Below, piece by piece: positions 15,921-25,180 of a stretch of 64,000 nucleotides of DNA (its first letter is position 1; each line of letters starts with the position of its first letter). Made by a program: the position numbers and the translations under genes. The notes under the pieces were generated by a model. That model saw only the letters and a program-made list of their open reading frames with translations, was not told where the DNA came from and did no database searches. Source of the stretch: Paenibacillus sp. YN15 (lineage in GTDB: Bacteria > Bacillota > Bacilli > Paenibacillales > NBRC-103111); assembly GCF_003285005.1 (NCBI RefSeq), contig NZ_QMFA01000005.1:202139-266138 (forward strand), in the 5' to 3' direction.

Positions 15921-18194
15921 ATGGCAGTAGCCAAAGTGCATATTCACGGCATGACCTGCTCCCTCTGTTCCATTACCATTGAGGCGGCCCTCCGGAAGCA
16001 AAAGGGCATAAGCGGCACCTCTGTGAGCTACGCCTCGGAAAAAGCCATCGTCCACTACGATGAGGCCCATTCCAGCGTGGCCGACATTCTGAAAACCATT
16101 GAGGCCGCCGGGTTCGGCGCAACGGTACAGGGAGAGGGCAGCGACCCGGAGGCGGGAGGACGCAAGGAACTGCGCAAGCTTAGGAACCGTCTGCTGCTCT
16201 CCGCGCTGCTGAGCCTGCCGCTGTTTGTCTCCATGCTGCTGGGCGGGCTGGGCTTTTGCCATGATGCCATATACGGGGCCGACACGGTCACGGCCTTTTC
16301 CGCCTTTTTGAACCAGATACGGATCAAAACCCAGTTTTTGCATGACTGGAAATTCCAAATGGCTCTGGCAACACCCGTCCAATTTCTCGTCGGCTTCCGC
16401 TTCTACAAGCAGGCCTTCAACAGTCTGAGGGCCGGCAAAGCGGGCATGGATCTTCTGGTGGTGGTAGGCACCACGGCGGCATACGCTTACAGCGTCCGCA
16501 CCTCTCTGGCGGAGGAGCAGCTGATCATTGCCGGGATGCGCAACATCTATTTTGAGGCTTCGGCGGTAATTATCACCCTTGTTCTGCTGGGCAAATATCT
16601 GGAGAGTGTAGCCAAGGGGAGAACCTCCCGGGCTATCCGCAGCCTAATGGATCTGGAGGCCAAGAAGGCGCGGATTATCCGCGACGGCCAGGAGAGCGAG
16701 GTTCCTGTCCGGGAGGTCCGCCAGGGAGATCTGGTGGTGGTCCGGCCGGGGGAAAAAATCCCCGTGGACGGCGTCATTACGGAAGGCCGCTCCACCGTGG
16801 ACGAATCCATGCTCACCGGAGAAAGCGTCCCCGTCTCCAAGGAGCCGCAGGACACCGTAATCGGCGCATCCATTAACGGAAACGGCAGCTTCACCTACAG
16901 GGCCACCAAGGTGGGAGAGGACTCCTTTTTGGCCCGGATTGTGCGGATTACGGAGGAGGCGCAAAACAGCAAAGCCCCGATCCAAAAAATCGCCGACAGT
17001 GTATCCGGCTATTTTGTTCCCATCGTGCTGCTGATAGCCGCAGCCACCTTTTTGATATGGTATGGATATATTTATGAATGGCAGGTCTTTTTTCTGAGCG
17101 ACGCCCTGATCCATGCCGTGGCCGTCCTTGTGGTTTCCTGTCCCTGCGCGCTGGGACTGGCCACCCCCACCGCCATTATGGCGGGTATGGGCAAGGGCGC
17201 CCAGAAGGGCATTCTCATCCGCAACGGCGAGCAATTGGAGCGGGCCGGCAAAATCACCGATGTGGTCATGGACAAAACCGGCACCCTGACCTCGGGCAAG
17301 CCGGAGCTGACCGGCATTCTTCCCGTTTCCGGCGAAACACGGACGGCCGACCGGCTGCTGCTGCTGGCCGCCGTTGCCGAAAAGCGCTCGGAGCATCCCT
17401 TGGGTAAGGCGATTGTAGATGCGGCAGAGAGGAAGTGGGAGTCTCCCCTTCCCGATCCGGAGGAATTCCAGGCGGTGCCGGGTAAGGGCGTGTCGGCGCG
17501 GATTGCCGGAGCCCCCGTTCTGATTGGGTCCAAAGCCTTTTTGCAGGAATGGCATGCCGATTTGTCCGCCATCGAAGCTCTGGAGCAGCAGCTCCGTCCG
17601 GAGGCCGGAAGAACGGTGGTCCTGCTGGCGGAAGCGGGCCGGGCCATTGCCGCCTTCAGCCTGGGCGACCGGCTGCGGGACAGCGCCGCCCCTACGGTAG
17701 CCCAGCTTTCCGCCATGGGTATTACGGTCCATCTGCTTACCGGCGACAACCGGGCGGCGGCCGAGGAAGCCGCACGGCAAACCGGCATTGCCAATGTGCT
17801 GGCAGAGGTGCTGCCGGAGCGGAAAGCGGAAGTGGTCCGCAGCCTGCGGAGCAAGGGGCGGCTGGTGGCCATGGTGGGAGACGGCATTAACGATGCCCCG
17901 GCCCTGGCCTCGGCTGACATAGGCATTGCCATTGGCTCCGGTACAGATGTGGCGGTGGAGACGGGAGATATTGTGCTGCTGCAGGACGATCTGGCAGCCA
18001 TTCCCGAAGCCATCCGCCTCTCCGCCAAAACCATGCTGATCATCAAGGAGAATCTGTTCTGGGCCTTCATCTACAATCTGGCCGCCATTCCCTTCGCCGC
18101 AGCGGGTTATCTCAATCCGGTGGTAGCTGCCGCAGCCATGGGCCTAAGCTCGGTGTCCGTGCTGCTGAACTCCCTGCGGCTGAAAAAGGGTTGA
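15921..18194 (+). CDS. copA: Heavy-metal (copper-type) P1B ATPase
   Basis: The 757-residue transporter has one HMA domain with GMTCSLC near residue 10, then eight predicted membrane helices. The ion-pathway motif [11 protein letters not shown] (Cys407, Cys409), the phosphorylated Asp451 (DKTGT), [13 protein letters not shown] and GDGIND are all present, so it should be active. The CPC motif fits Cu(+) or Ag(+) export; Cd/Zn/Pb pumps also carry CPC, so copper is likely but not proven. CopA proteins of Bacillus often have two HMA domains; this one has one. The HMA site has CSLC in place of the usual CxxC with Ala or Gly. It is the last gene of the copper set. Confidence 0.88.
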   Translation: MAVAKVHIHGMTCSLCSITIEAALRKQKGISGTSVSYASEKAIVHYDEAHSSVADILKTIEAAGFGATVQGEGSDPEAGGRKELRKLRNRLLLSALLSLPLFVSMLLGGLGFCHDAIYGADTVTAFSAFLNQIRIKTQFLHDWKFQMALATPVQFLVGFRFYKQAFNSLRAGKAGMDLLVVVGTTAAYAYSVRTSLAEEQLIIAGMRNIYFEASAVIITLVLLGKYLESVAKGRTSRAIRSLMDLEAKKARIIRDGQESEVPVREVRQGDLVVVRPGEKIPVDGVITEGRSTVDESMLTGESVPVSKEPQDTVIGASINGNGSFTYRATKVGEDSFLARIVRITEEAQNSKAPIQKIADSVSGYFVPIVLLIAAATFLIWYGYIYEWQVFFLSDALIHAVAVLVVSCPCALGLATPTAIMAGMGKGAQKGILIRNGEQLERAGKITDVVMDKTGTLTSGKPELTGILPVSGETRTADRLLLLAAVAEKRSEHPLGKAIVDAAERKWESPLPDPEEFQAVPGKGVSARIAGAPVLIGSKAFLQEWHADLSAIEALEQQLRPEAGRTVVLLAEAGRAIAAFSLGDRLRDSAAPTVAQLSAMGITVHLLTGDNRAAAEEAARQTGIANVLAEVLPERKAEVVRSLRSKGRLVAMVGDGINDAPALASADIGIAIGSGTDVAVETGDIVLLQDDLAAIPEAIRLSAKTMLIIKENLFWAFIYNLAAIPFAAAGYLNPVVAAAAMGLSSVSVLLNSLRLKKG

Positions 18195-18233
18195 AGCCCC
18201 CCTTACAGCTGGTCCAGATATGCGCAAGCGAAA

Positions 18234-18282
18234 GCCCGCCTGGGCGCGTTCCGGCAATTTGACCTGGACGCGCCCGGCGGGC
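18234..18282. terminator. Strong terminator between copA and the chemoreceptor gene
   Basis: A 15-bp near-perfect stem (GCCCGCC-T-GGGCGCGT pairing with ACGCGCCC-G-GGCGGGC) closes an 18-base loop. A T-rich stretch follows on the plus strand and an A/G-rich one precedes it. It separates two convergent genes. Confidence 0.8.
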
Positions 18283-18303
18283 TTCTTTCTGGGAGAGACG
18301 ATT

Positions 18304-20151
18304 CTACAACGTAAATTCGCCCATAGCCTGGCTTAAAGTCTTGGACTCCTCTTCCAGCCGTTCGGAATAACGGCGGATTTCCTTCATGGCGGAGACGGTT
18401 TCCCCGGCTTGCTCCGCAGCCTTCTTCGAGCGGTCGAAGCTGAGATCGGCGATACCCTTCAGCCCCTCGGCCTGGCTGACAATCTCCTCCGAACCGGCAA
18501 AGGCCTCCTCCACCGCCGCCGACAGATCCGTCATCAGCGCCGATACGGAATCCACCTCGGCGGCAATCTCCTTGAACATGGCCCCGGCCTCCAGTGCCGA
18601 CTTCATGCCCGCTTCGGCGCCCTGGGCATTGCGGCGCATCTGGTCTGCCGCCTGCTGGGTCCCTCGACGCAGCAGCTTCACGGCATCCGCCGCCCGCTCC
18701 GAGGACTCCTTGGCCTCCTCCGCCAGCTTGCGCACCTCCTCCGCCACCACTGCGAAGCCTCTTCCGTGCTCTCCGGCCCGCGCCGCTTCAATGGAAGCGT
18801 TCAGCGCCAGCAGATTGGTCTGGCTGGAGATTTCCTTGATCAGCCCGGCAATCTCCGAAATTCGGGCCGCCTCCTTATCCAGCTGCGACATCTGCTCCGC
18901 TGCCTCTTGCACATCGCGGCATACCGTCTCCATCTCCGCCATGGCCCGTTCGATGACCTGAAGCCCCAGCCCCGCCTGCTCCGCCGACCGGGTGGAGGCG
19001 GAAGCAGCCGATTCGCCGGATGCGGCCGTCATCCGGATGGCTGCCGCCATTTCCTGCAGGATGCCGGTCATTTGGGCTACCTGGATGCTTTGGGTTCGGG
19101 CCCCCTCATCGGTTTCGTGCACCGCCTGGGAAATGGCCAAACCTGCCGACTCCGTGCGCACCGCCTGGTCCAGCAGCACCCGGGAGGATTGCTCTACCAC
19201 CATGGAGGAATCCGCCAGCCGGTGGATCAGCCCCTTCAGAGATTCCAGCATCCGGTCCACGGAGCCGCCCAGTTCGCCCAGCTCATCCTTACGGGTAAAT
19301 CCCAGCGGCTCCACCCGCAGATCCCCTGCCGCCACCTGCTCCGCAACCCGGGCAATCCGCCGGATGGGAATGGACAGCTGCCGGGAGATTCCCCAGCCCA
19401 ATGCCGCCGACAGCACTACCGCCGCCCCGGCCAGCAGCAGAATACTCCGGGAAGCACTCTTGGCGCTTGCCTCCACTTGGAGAGTGGCCTCCTTGGCCAT
19501 TTCCGTGCTGTATGCGGTCAGCTCCTGAATGGCTTCAGCCAGCTTGGCCAGCTGCTCCTGCCCTGCCTGGAAAGGAGGCGTCCCCTCACCCTCAGCGCCG
19601 CCCGGTCCACCCTGCATCTGCCCTGCCAATCCGGCCGCCCCACCGACGGCTGCACCTGCCTGCGCTTGCCCCGCCGGGGTTTGTCCGCCCGCTCCTCCCA
19701 CTCCGCCTGCTCCCGGTTGGCCGCCCGCGCCCCTGCTGGCCATTTCCTGCAGAACCGGCACCATGTCCTGGGTATATTGAGTAAGCGCTGCCTCAATCGT
19801 TGTCAGAAGCTCCCGGGATTTGGCGTCCAAATCCGTCTGCTTGATGGTGTCCAGAAGTCCCGTCAGCTCCTCCCGCTGATTTTCCATGGCAGCCGCAATT
19901 TGCTTCTGGCTGTCCTCCGCCGATGCCCCCGAATACTGCATCAGCCCCTTCTCCATCCCGCTGCTGGCGTTTTGCAGCTGAATCAGCGTGGCGATGGGCA
20001 CCACCGTATTTTCATACATGGCATTCATATCCCGGGCCGCCACATGCAGCTTTTGGAATCCGATTCCTCCTGTCAAAAGCAGCATGACAATCATCAGCCC
20101 CGCCAGCACCCCCATTTTCTGCGATGTCTTCCGGTTGGCAAACCAATTCAT
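18304..20151 (-). CDS. Methyl-accepting chemotaxis protein with a Gly-rich sensor insertion
   Basis: The 615-residue receptor has TM1 at about 14-33, an extracellular four-helix-bundle-like sensor, TM2 at about 236-256, a HAMP domain (to about 310) and a long signalling domain with the conserved hairpin core ([39 protein letters not shown]). Residues 139-195 of the sensor are a low-complexity Gly/Ala/Gln/Pro stretch between two helical parts, which is unusual. The ligand is unknown. The start at 20151 is chosen because AGGAGG lies 9 bases upstream; an upstream in-frame start at 20217 lacks such a site. No che genes lie nearby. Confidence 0.9.
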   Translation of the reverse strand: MNWFANRKTSQKMGVLAGLMIVMLLLTGGIGFQKLHVAARDMNAMYENTVVPIATLIQLQNASSGMEKGLMQYSGASAEDSQKQIAAAMENQREELTGLLDTIKQTDLDAKSRELLTTIEAALTQYTQDMVPVLQEMASRGAGGQPGAGGVGGAGGQTPAGQAQAGAAVGGAAGLAGQMQGGPGGAEGEGTPPFQAGQEQLAKLAEAIQELTAYSTEMAKEATLQVEASAKSASRSILLLAGAAVVLSAALGWGISRQLSIPIRRIARVAEQVAAGDLRVEPLGFTRKDELGELGGSVDRMLESLKGLIHRLADSSMVVEQSSRVLLDQAVRTESAGLAISQAVHETDEGARTQSIQVAQMTGILQEMAAAIRMTAASGESAASASTRSAEQAGLGLQVIERAMAEMETVCRDVQEAAEQMSQLDKEAARISEIAGLIKEISSQTNLLALNASIEAARAGEHGRGFAVVAEEVRKLAEEAKESSERAADAVKLLRRGTQQAADQMRRNAQGAEAGMKSALEAGAMFKEIAAEVDSVSALMTDLSAAVEEAFAGSEEIVSQAEGLKGIADLSFDRSKKAAEQAGETVSAMKEIRRYSERLEEESKTLSQAMGEFTL

Positions 20152-20273
20152 ATTCCGCCGCCTCCTGTATGTATCCCTGCTAATGTATTCCATGGACCAA
20201 GCATACGGCGCAAACATGAACAGAAACTGAAGCCAAGCTTAAAGGTTGCTGAAAGGGGTTTATATGCTTCAAA

Positions 20274-20305
20274 AACAAAAAAAGGATCTGCGTATCCGCA
20301 AATCC
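20274..20305 (-). terminator. Terminator of the AAA+ operon
   Basis: A 9-bp stem (GGATTTGCG with CGCAGATCC) around a GATA loop is followed by T7 on the minus strand, 19 bases after the AAA+ gene stop. Confidence 0.85.
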
Positions 20306-20323
20306 TTCCAAACCTGCCTCCGT

Positions 20324-21886
20324 TTATACAATAACATTCCGGAAGCCTCTTTTTCTTTGACCTTGGTCCAAATCTATTCCTGCTTCTTCAAATGCTTTCC
20401 CCGCGGGAACAGCTCTTTCCTTGCCCCACGTGCGGATTTGGTGGATTTGTTCGGGACTTGTCTGAGATAAAGGCACAACATTTTCAAAATAGCGGATGAA
20501 GGTTTCATCCGTAATGCTGTCATCCCCTTTTACCACAGCCTGCTTCACCACATCCCTCACCGCCGCTTCCAGGTCAGCTCCGGCAAAGCCGTCTGAAATA
20601 CGCACCAGCCGCTCCATAAGCGAAGTGTCCAATTCTCTCTTCAAGCCTTTGCGCACATAAATGCGGATGATTTCCTCCCGTTCTTTTGCCGTTGGCAAGT
20701 CAACAAAAAACAGCTCATCAAACCGCCCCCGTCTCAACAGCTCGGGAGGAAGCTTGGAGACATCGTTGGCCGTCGCCACCACAAAAACTCTGGCCAAGCT
20801 CTCCTGCAGCCAAAAAAGAAACTGCCCTACCATTCGTGTAGAGGTTCCGCCGTCTCCCGACCCTAGCGCTCCCGCGAGCCCCTTCTCGATTTCATCAATC
20901 CACAGCACACAAGGGGCTACATGATCGGCTGTAGACAAAGCCTCCTTCAGCCTCGACTCGCTCTGCCCTAAATATTGTCCCTGTATAGTAGACAAGTCAA
21001 GACGATATAAGGGAAGCTGCCACGCGGACGCAATCGCTTTGGCCGACAAGGATTTGCCGCAGCCCGGAACCCCTACCAGCAAGATGCCGCGGGGAGGCCG
21101 AATTCCCCGTTCCCTCAGATCCGCAGTCAATAACTGTTCATTGGCATCCAGCCACTTCTTCAGCCCGTCCAACCCGCCTACCTGGTAATCCTCGCGTACC
21201 TGAACCCGTTCAATTCCCGATATATCTGAAAAGATGCGGTCTTTGGCAAAGGTAATTTCCTTTAAGTCCTCATTTTTGATGGAACCATTGGCCAGGAGGG
21301 TGGCAATTACATTCTCCGCCTCAATCTGGCTGATGCCGGCAAGCACGGCTGCAGCCTGCTTTTCTTCCTGCTGGCCCCATTCAATCAGCATTTCGCCCCG
21401 GTAAGGGGTAATTTGATCCCGAATAATTTCCAGCATTTCATCCTCGTTGGGGGGATCTAGAACAACTGACATGCCATGACGCTGCAAGGGTCCCCATACT
21501 GCCTTGTTGGTGATGACAACCACACTGCCGCCTGTATCTGTGGACATGGCGGCAATATCCTGAAATTGCCGCGCAGTAGCCGTGTCATCTTCAATATCCT
21601 GAACCTCCGTGAATATAAACGTGAGGTTCTGCTGCTGTCCGATTTTTTGGCCCGCATAATCCAATCCGCCCATTACGGAACGATCATCATTGGCTGTCCG
21701 GTTGTTCACAATATCCCTTGTTCCCTGGGAAATGGTATGATAGAAAACTGGAATATTCAGCTTATTGGCCAACTGCTCCATAATAAGAAGCGCTCTGGCC
21801 CGCTCGGGGGTACGGATGGATATGAACGGAATTCTCGCCTTTAGGTAACGCTCCAATGTCTCTTTGCACACACTCATATCGCTCAT
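20324..21886 (-). CDS. AAA+ ATPase of the Ycf46/FtsH-like branch
   Basis: The 520-residue protein has two parts. The N-terminal half (about 1-225) looks like a degenerate AAA/RecA-type domain without a P-loop, as in Ycf46 proteins. The C-terminal half is a complete AAA+ module: Walker A GVPGCGKS (272-279), Walker B VLWIDEIE (327-334), sensor-1 ATAND (371-375), arginine-finger region RRGRFDE (385-391) and an AAA lid. No protease motif or membrane segment is present, so it is not FtsH. The start at 21886 follows AGGAGAAGGG, and the gene begins 1 base after the stop of the preceding gene. It is the last member of a tight operon whose other genes I do not recognise. Confidence 0.85.
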   Translation of the reverse strand: MSDMSVCKETLERYLKARIPFISIRTPERARALLIMEQLANKLNIPVFYHTISQGTRDIVNNRTANDDRSVMGGLDYAGQKIGQQQNLTFIFTEVQDIEDDTATARQFQDIAAMSTDTGGSVVVITNKAVWGPLQRHGMSVVLDPPNEDEMLEIIRDQITPYRGEMLIEWGQQEEKQAAAVLAGISQIEAENVIATLLANGSIKNEDLKEITFAKDRIFSDISGIERVQVREDYQVGGLDGLKKWLDANEQLLTADLRERGIRPPRGILLVGVPGCGKSLSAKAIASAWQLPLYRLDLSTIQGQYLGQSESRLKEALSTADHVAPCVLWIDEIEKGLAGALGSGDGGTSTRMVGQFLFWLQESLARVFVVATANDVSKLPPELLRRGRFDELFFVDLPTAKEREEIIRIYVRKGLKRELDTSLMERLVRISDGFAGADLEAAVRDVVKQAVVKGDDSITDETFIRYFENVVPLSQTSPEQIHQIRTWGKERAVPAGKAFEEAGIDLDQGQRKRGFRNVIV

Positions 21887-21887
21887 A

Positions 21888-22460
21888 TTACAATAGCACC
21901 CTTCTCCTCTTGTTGTTTGTTTTATCCGAAGGATTTTGTCCAGCATTGGGAACCGCTTTTTGTGAAACTGCACCTTGAGCATCTTTGCAAGCCAGCCCTT
22001 GTTCTGCAGCCTCTTCCTCATAACGCAGGAGAGAATTATTTCGAATGATCATTTTCAAGTGCCCTGAACGGTCAGCATCGGCGCTTTTCTCCAGGGATTC
22101 CTGAGTGTCTTCCACATAGGAGCTGAGGGTGCTCTTGAGCGCTTCTCTGACATCTTCCGGAAATGCCTGCAGAGCTGCAAGCCGATACAAAACAGCAAAG
22201 CGTTTACGGGCATGCAGCATGGCCCGGACGGTTTCCGCTTGGTCTGACAGGCGTTCAAACTCCTTGTTCATTAATGTGCTGACTTTTTTTAACCGCAACT
22301 CCAACAGCCGGTACATATGCTCCGTCATTTTCCTGTCAATTCCGGTGCTCCATTCGATGCTGCCTTTTTCCATTGCAGCGAGAACAGCTTCATCCTCCTG
22401 CTCTGCGGCAAAAAGATCAAAGCACTCAACCCAATCGGCATATGTAGTGGGAATTTTCAT
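21888..22460 (-). CDS. Unrecognised helical protein, AAA+ operon
   Basis: The 190-residue protein is mostly charged amphipathic helix (for example residues about 45-150), with no membrane segment or signal peptide. The C-terminus ends in a basic run (NKKRRRVL-like). No family could be named. The ATG at 22460 overlaps the stop of the preceding small gene (ATGA, 22457-22460), so translation is coupled, and the AAA+ gene starts immediately after. It may be an adaptor or substrate of the AAA+ protein, which is inference from coupling only. Confidence 0.65.
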   Translation of the reverse strand: MKIPTTYADWVECFDLFAAEQEDEAVLAAMEKGSIEWSTGIDRKMTEHMYRLLELRLKKVSTLMNKEFERLSDQAETVRAMLHARKRFAVLYRLAALQAFPEDVREALKSTLSSYVEDTQESLEKSADADRSGHLKMIIRNNSLLRYEEEAAEQGLACKDAQGAVSQKAVPNAGQNPSDKTNNKRRRVLL

Positions 22461-22663
22461 TTGAACCGGGCGCTCCTTCTCCGGACCAATTGGACAGGCG
22501 GCACAAGATCCCATTGAGGAAACTGGCCTGCCAAGGCCTCATTGGTGTTGATTCGTTTCATTTCGCTTTCTTCCGCTGCCGGCGCTCCTGCGGAATGCTC
22601 CGAACCTGATTCCGCTGTCCGTTTCCTTTGGACAAACATTGAACTCCCCTTATTTTCATCCAT
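22457..22663 (-). CDS. Small unrecognised protein (68 aa), AAA+ operon
   Basis: This short, polar, probably disordered protein opens MDENKGSSMFVQRKR and ends RRRSARFK, with a hydrophobic patch (FPQWDLVPPVQLV) near residues 48-60. The ribosome site AAGGAG lies 9 bases upstream, the gene starts 16 bases after the previous stop, and its own stop overlaps the next start by 4 bases. That tight packing is the main evidence that it is real. Function unknown. Confidence 0.6.
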   Translation of the reverse strand: MDENKGSSMFVQRKRTAESGSEHSAGAPAAEESEMKRINTNEALAGQFPQWDLVPPVQLVRRRSARFK

Positions 22664-22679
22664 GCCAGCAACTCCTTTT

Positions 22680-24398
22680 CTACAATACTCTTCTGGCTGT
22701 ATCAAAATTTGCAAAAGCATACTGATCCGGCTCAATAGCGCCCAGAAGCTCCGTAACTTTGGCTGCTTTGCCGTCTTCCGAAGCATACTCCCGGCGCCAA
22801 TCCACTGCATCGGAAAGAACCGCTCTCAAAATTTCCTGACAATGGGCAAGCAATTTTGCATAATCCTCCACAAGCTGTTCCTTCGCTTTGCGGAGACGGA
22901 ACCAATTCACAGTAAAATATACGACTCCGGCAATTGTTCCGGCGAATAATATGGGAACAGCAAAAGCTGCCGGGATAGCGAGAATTCCTAGCGCCAGGCC
23001 TAACCAATGCCAAAACGAAAGCCTCATGGAGGACAATTCCGCATTCTTGCGTTTTTCCATATGGGCAGAGAGATCTTCCATCAGTTCCTGCTCGTTATCG
23101 CCATTTTTTGTTATCCCGGACCAGCTGTCAATCTCTATATGAATATCCGGCGGCACCTTCATCCGGTTATCAAGCGTCATGTCATCGTGAGCTTGCCTGA
23201 TCCAATCCTTGGAAAGGGCAATGGCATATTTTTGCGAGGCCAAGGTGGAATGAGATACCTCCGGATTCATGGCAAAGTTGGTCAGCAGTTGGGTAAAGCT
23301 GATTTTCTCCTCCAGCGCTTTTTCGGCATTAAAACGAATTTGCGCTGTATTGCGGTCTCCCTGCTCCTCAATAATAAGCGTTTGCAGCCTCTCTTCCTTA
23401 CGTAACGGCAATTCTTCGCTATCAAACTGGGTTACCAGGGTGTCAAGAAGAGCATCCACGGCAATGGCAATACTGGCATGGGGAGTAATCTGCCGGTTCA
23501 GGATGTTCGAGAAATAATCGTGAATCGTATTATGCAGCTTGGCTCCCTTCAGGGATTCCTCCAATTGAGGCCAGGTTTGGCTGTACTGGCGAAGATAGGG
23601 ATAAGCCTCTTCATCCAGCTTCTTGATCTTGGCTTCCATGGCCACCCGCCACTGCTTGCTCTGCTCCTCCACAAAGCCTGCCTGCTCGGACAACTCCTCA
23701 ATCCAAGCGTCAATTCTTTTATCAATCTGGATACGGGACTCCGGGCCAAAAATGCCATTGGTGAAGCCGTCAATAAGAATAACCACTTCCCGTTCCAGCT
23801 CATAAGGGTCCTGCAATCCGAAATAGCGGTCCAGCCATTGGCGGCTGGCCTTATAACGGGCGCCACGCCGGGTCACAAGCGCAAAAAACAGGGAGGTTTT
23901 CTCATCATCCCGCTTCAGGGCTTCCATCATTGCCCGGTCTGCCAAGTCTTTATTGTCATTCAGCCATGCAGCCAGAGCAATCAGGCAAGGAGCCAGCCAG
24001 TAGCGCGGGGCCGCCAGCATTAACTCTTCCGTGGCATTCTCAATGGTTTCCTTCTTCACAAGCCGCACATCCACCGCTTGCAGAATACCGGTCACTCTGC
24101 GCCTTACTTCATCATAGTGGCCATAAGTGGATTTAATTTCCTGGCGGATTTTGACGATTCTGGTTTCGGCAAGCTGAAGTTCTTTGAACAGCATATCCTT
24201 GCGCACAAAATCATGGAACTCCTTCGTCAAAGCATCCAGCTTCTGTTGGGTTCCCGTTACCTCCTGATGAACCACCTGCACATTATTGTCAACCACACTG
24301 ACTTGGTGGGAAACCCCCAATAATTCAACCTGCAGTCCGTTCAGACTGGATTCAATTCTGCTTAAATCCGCATGGTGGATAATCCGCTCATTGGACAT
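22680..24398 (-). CDS. Large coiled-coil membrane protein, AAA+ operon
   Basis: The 572-residue protein starts with heptad-like helix (residues about 10-75, NGLQVELLGVSHQVSVVDNNVQVVHQEV), has a long helical body, then two adjacent hydrophobic segments at roughly 460-500 (LALGILAIPAAFAVPILFAGTIAGVVYF) and a short cytoplasmic tail. The shape resembles a membrane-remodelling or scaffold protein, but no GTPase or ATPase motif is present and no family could be named. AGGGGG precedes the ATG, which overlaps the end of the upstream gene by 11 bases. Confidence 0.7.
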   Translation of the reverse strand: MSNERIIHHADLSRIESSLNGLQVELLGVSHQVSVVDNNVQVVHQEVTGTQQKLDALTKEFHDFVRKDMLFKELQLAETRIVKIRQEIKSTYGHYDEVRRRVTGILQAVDVRLVKKETIENATEELMLAAPRYWLAPCLIALAAWLNDNKDLADRAMMEALKRDDEKTSLFFALVTRRGARYKASRQWLDRYFGLQDPYELEREVVILIDGFTNGIFGPESRIQIDKRIDAWIEELSEQAGFVEEQSKQWRVAMEAKIKKLDEEAYPYLRQYSQTWPQLEESLKGAKLHNTIHDYFSNILNRQITPHASIAIAVDALLDTLVTQFDSEELPLRKEERLQTLIIEEQGDRNTAQIRFNAEKALEEKISFTQLLTNFAMNPEVSHSTLASQKYAIALSKDWIRQAHDDMTLDNRMKVPPDIHIEIDSWSGITKNGDNEQELMEDLSAHMEKRKNAELSSMRLSFWHWLGLALGILAIPAAFAVPILFAGTIAGVVYFTVNWFRLRKAKEQLVEDYAKLLAHCQEILRAVLSDAVDWRREYASEDGKAAKVTELLGAIEPDQYAFANFDTARRVL

Positions 24399-24879
24399 AG
24401 TACGCCCCCTTGGTGTAAGCTACCGAACCATCATTGGAGATAGCGCAAATACAATTGGTATAAACCTCGATATGGGCATATTGGGGAATCATGGCCACCA
24501 TCCGGGCTTTTTCCATACCATTGGGCAGTGGGTTGCCCCGCTTATAATGCTGTACAATTCCAAACAGCATATCCAAAGTGTGGACTTCATAAGGTGCGCC
24601 CAAATAACATCTGGCTACCAAACCCAATAAACGTTGTGAGGGTGTCAGATCGGAAAACTCCTTTTCCATTGCGGCAACCAGTTCTTTGACCATAGACGGA
24701 TCACAAACCGCACCTGCGGCATCCAGTTTGACCATGGTATCCATGTAGGCTGGCGAACGTTTCTGTTTAAGCCTCTTCTCCAATGCCGCTTCGCTTAGTT
24801 GGGCAGTGCTCTGCGGCGTGATATCCGCTTTTATGTGTGTGGAGGTTTTCGTCTGATTGTTTAATATAGGCCTGCGCAA
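24388..24879 (-). CDS. Unrecognised protein (163 aa), AAA+ operon
   Basis: The frame runs from a TTG at 24879 with AAAGGGAGAGAG about 8 bases upstream. The first 45 residues are polar. The rest is compact and probably globular, including LTPSQRLLGLVARCYLGAPYEVHTLDML and a Cys pair (YTNCICAIS). No membrane segment and no family match. The stop lies inside the start of the coiled-coil gene. A smaller overlapping frame with a better ribosome site lies upstream (24767-24970), so the true start could be further in, for example the ATG of MDTMVKL. Confidence 0.6.
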   Translation of the reverse strand: MRRPILNNQTKTSTHIKADITPQSTAQLSEAALEKRLKQKRSPAYMDTMVKLDAAGAVCDPSMVKELVAAMEKEFSDLTPSQRLLGLVARCYLGAPYEVHTLDMLFGIVQHYKRGNPLPNGMEKARMVAMIPQYAHIEVYTNCICAISNDGSVAYTKGAYYVQ

Positions 24880-24970
24880 TACATCTCTCTCCCTTTCTAT
24901 TTAATGCAAGTGCTTTGGGTATAAAGTTGGAATAATAGCTCTTAAGATCTTTTCGACGAAAAAACATAAA
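24767..24970 (-). CDS. Possible small leader gene of the AAA+ operon (67 aa)
   Basis: The ATG at 24970 follows a very good ribosome site (AAAAGGAGGG, 4-5 bases spacing). The product opens MFFRRKDLKSYYSNFIPKALALNRKGERC, a basic amphipathic start. The last 113 bases overlap the next gene in another frame, and that half has no convincing protein character. It may be a real short gene, or the 5' part of the 163-residue gene separated by a frameshift. Confidence 0.35.
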   Translation of the reverse strand, partial: FMFFRRKDLKSYYSNFIPKALALNRKGERCIAQAYIKQSDENLHTHKSGYHAAEHCPTKRSGIGEEA

Positions 24971-25180
24971 TCCCTCCTTTTTCCTGAAAAACCGACATTT
25001 CCTCTTATCCGTCTCCACTTGAACCATTTGTTTCCACCAGGAACCTGCAACCTCTCTTGCCCATAAGATAAAAAGGGACCTTGCAGCCCAGTCTCAAAAA
25101 ATTTTCTAACGGCTTCCGGTTTTTTCTTGCAATTTTTGCCCATCATTGTAATAGTAGATTCATAGAAGGGAAGTGATGAC

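Noticed and set aside
18409..20334. A 641-codon plus-strand open frame
   Set aside because: It is antisense to the chemoreceptor and has a His/Arg/Leu/Gln-rich shadow composition.
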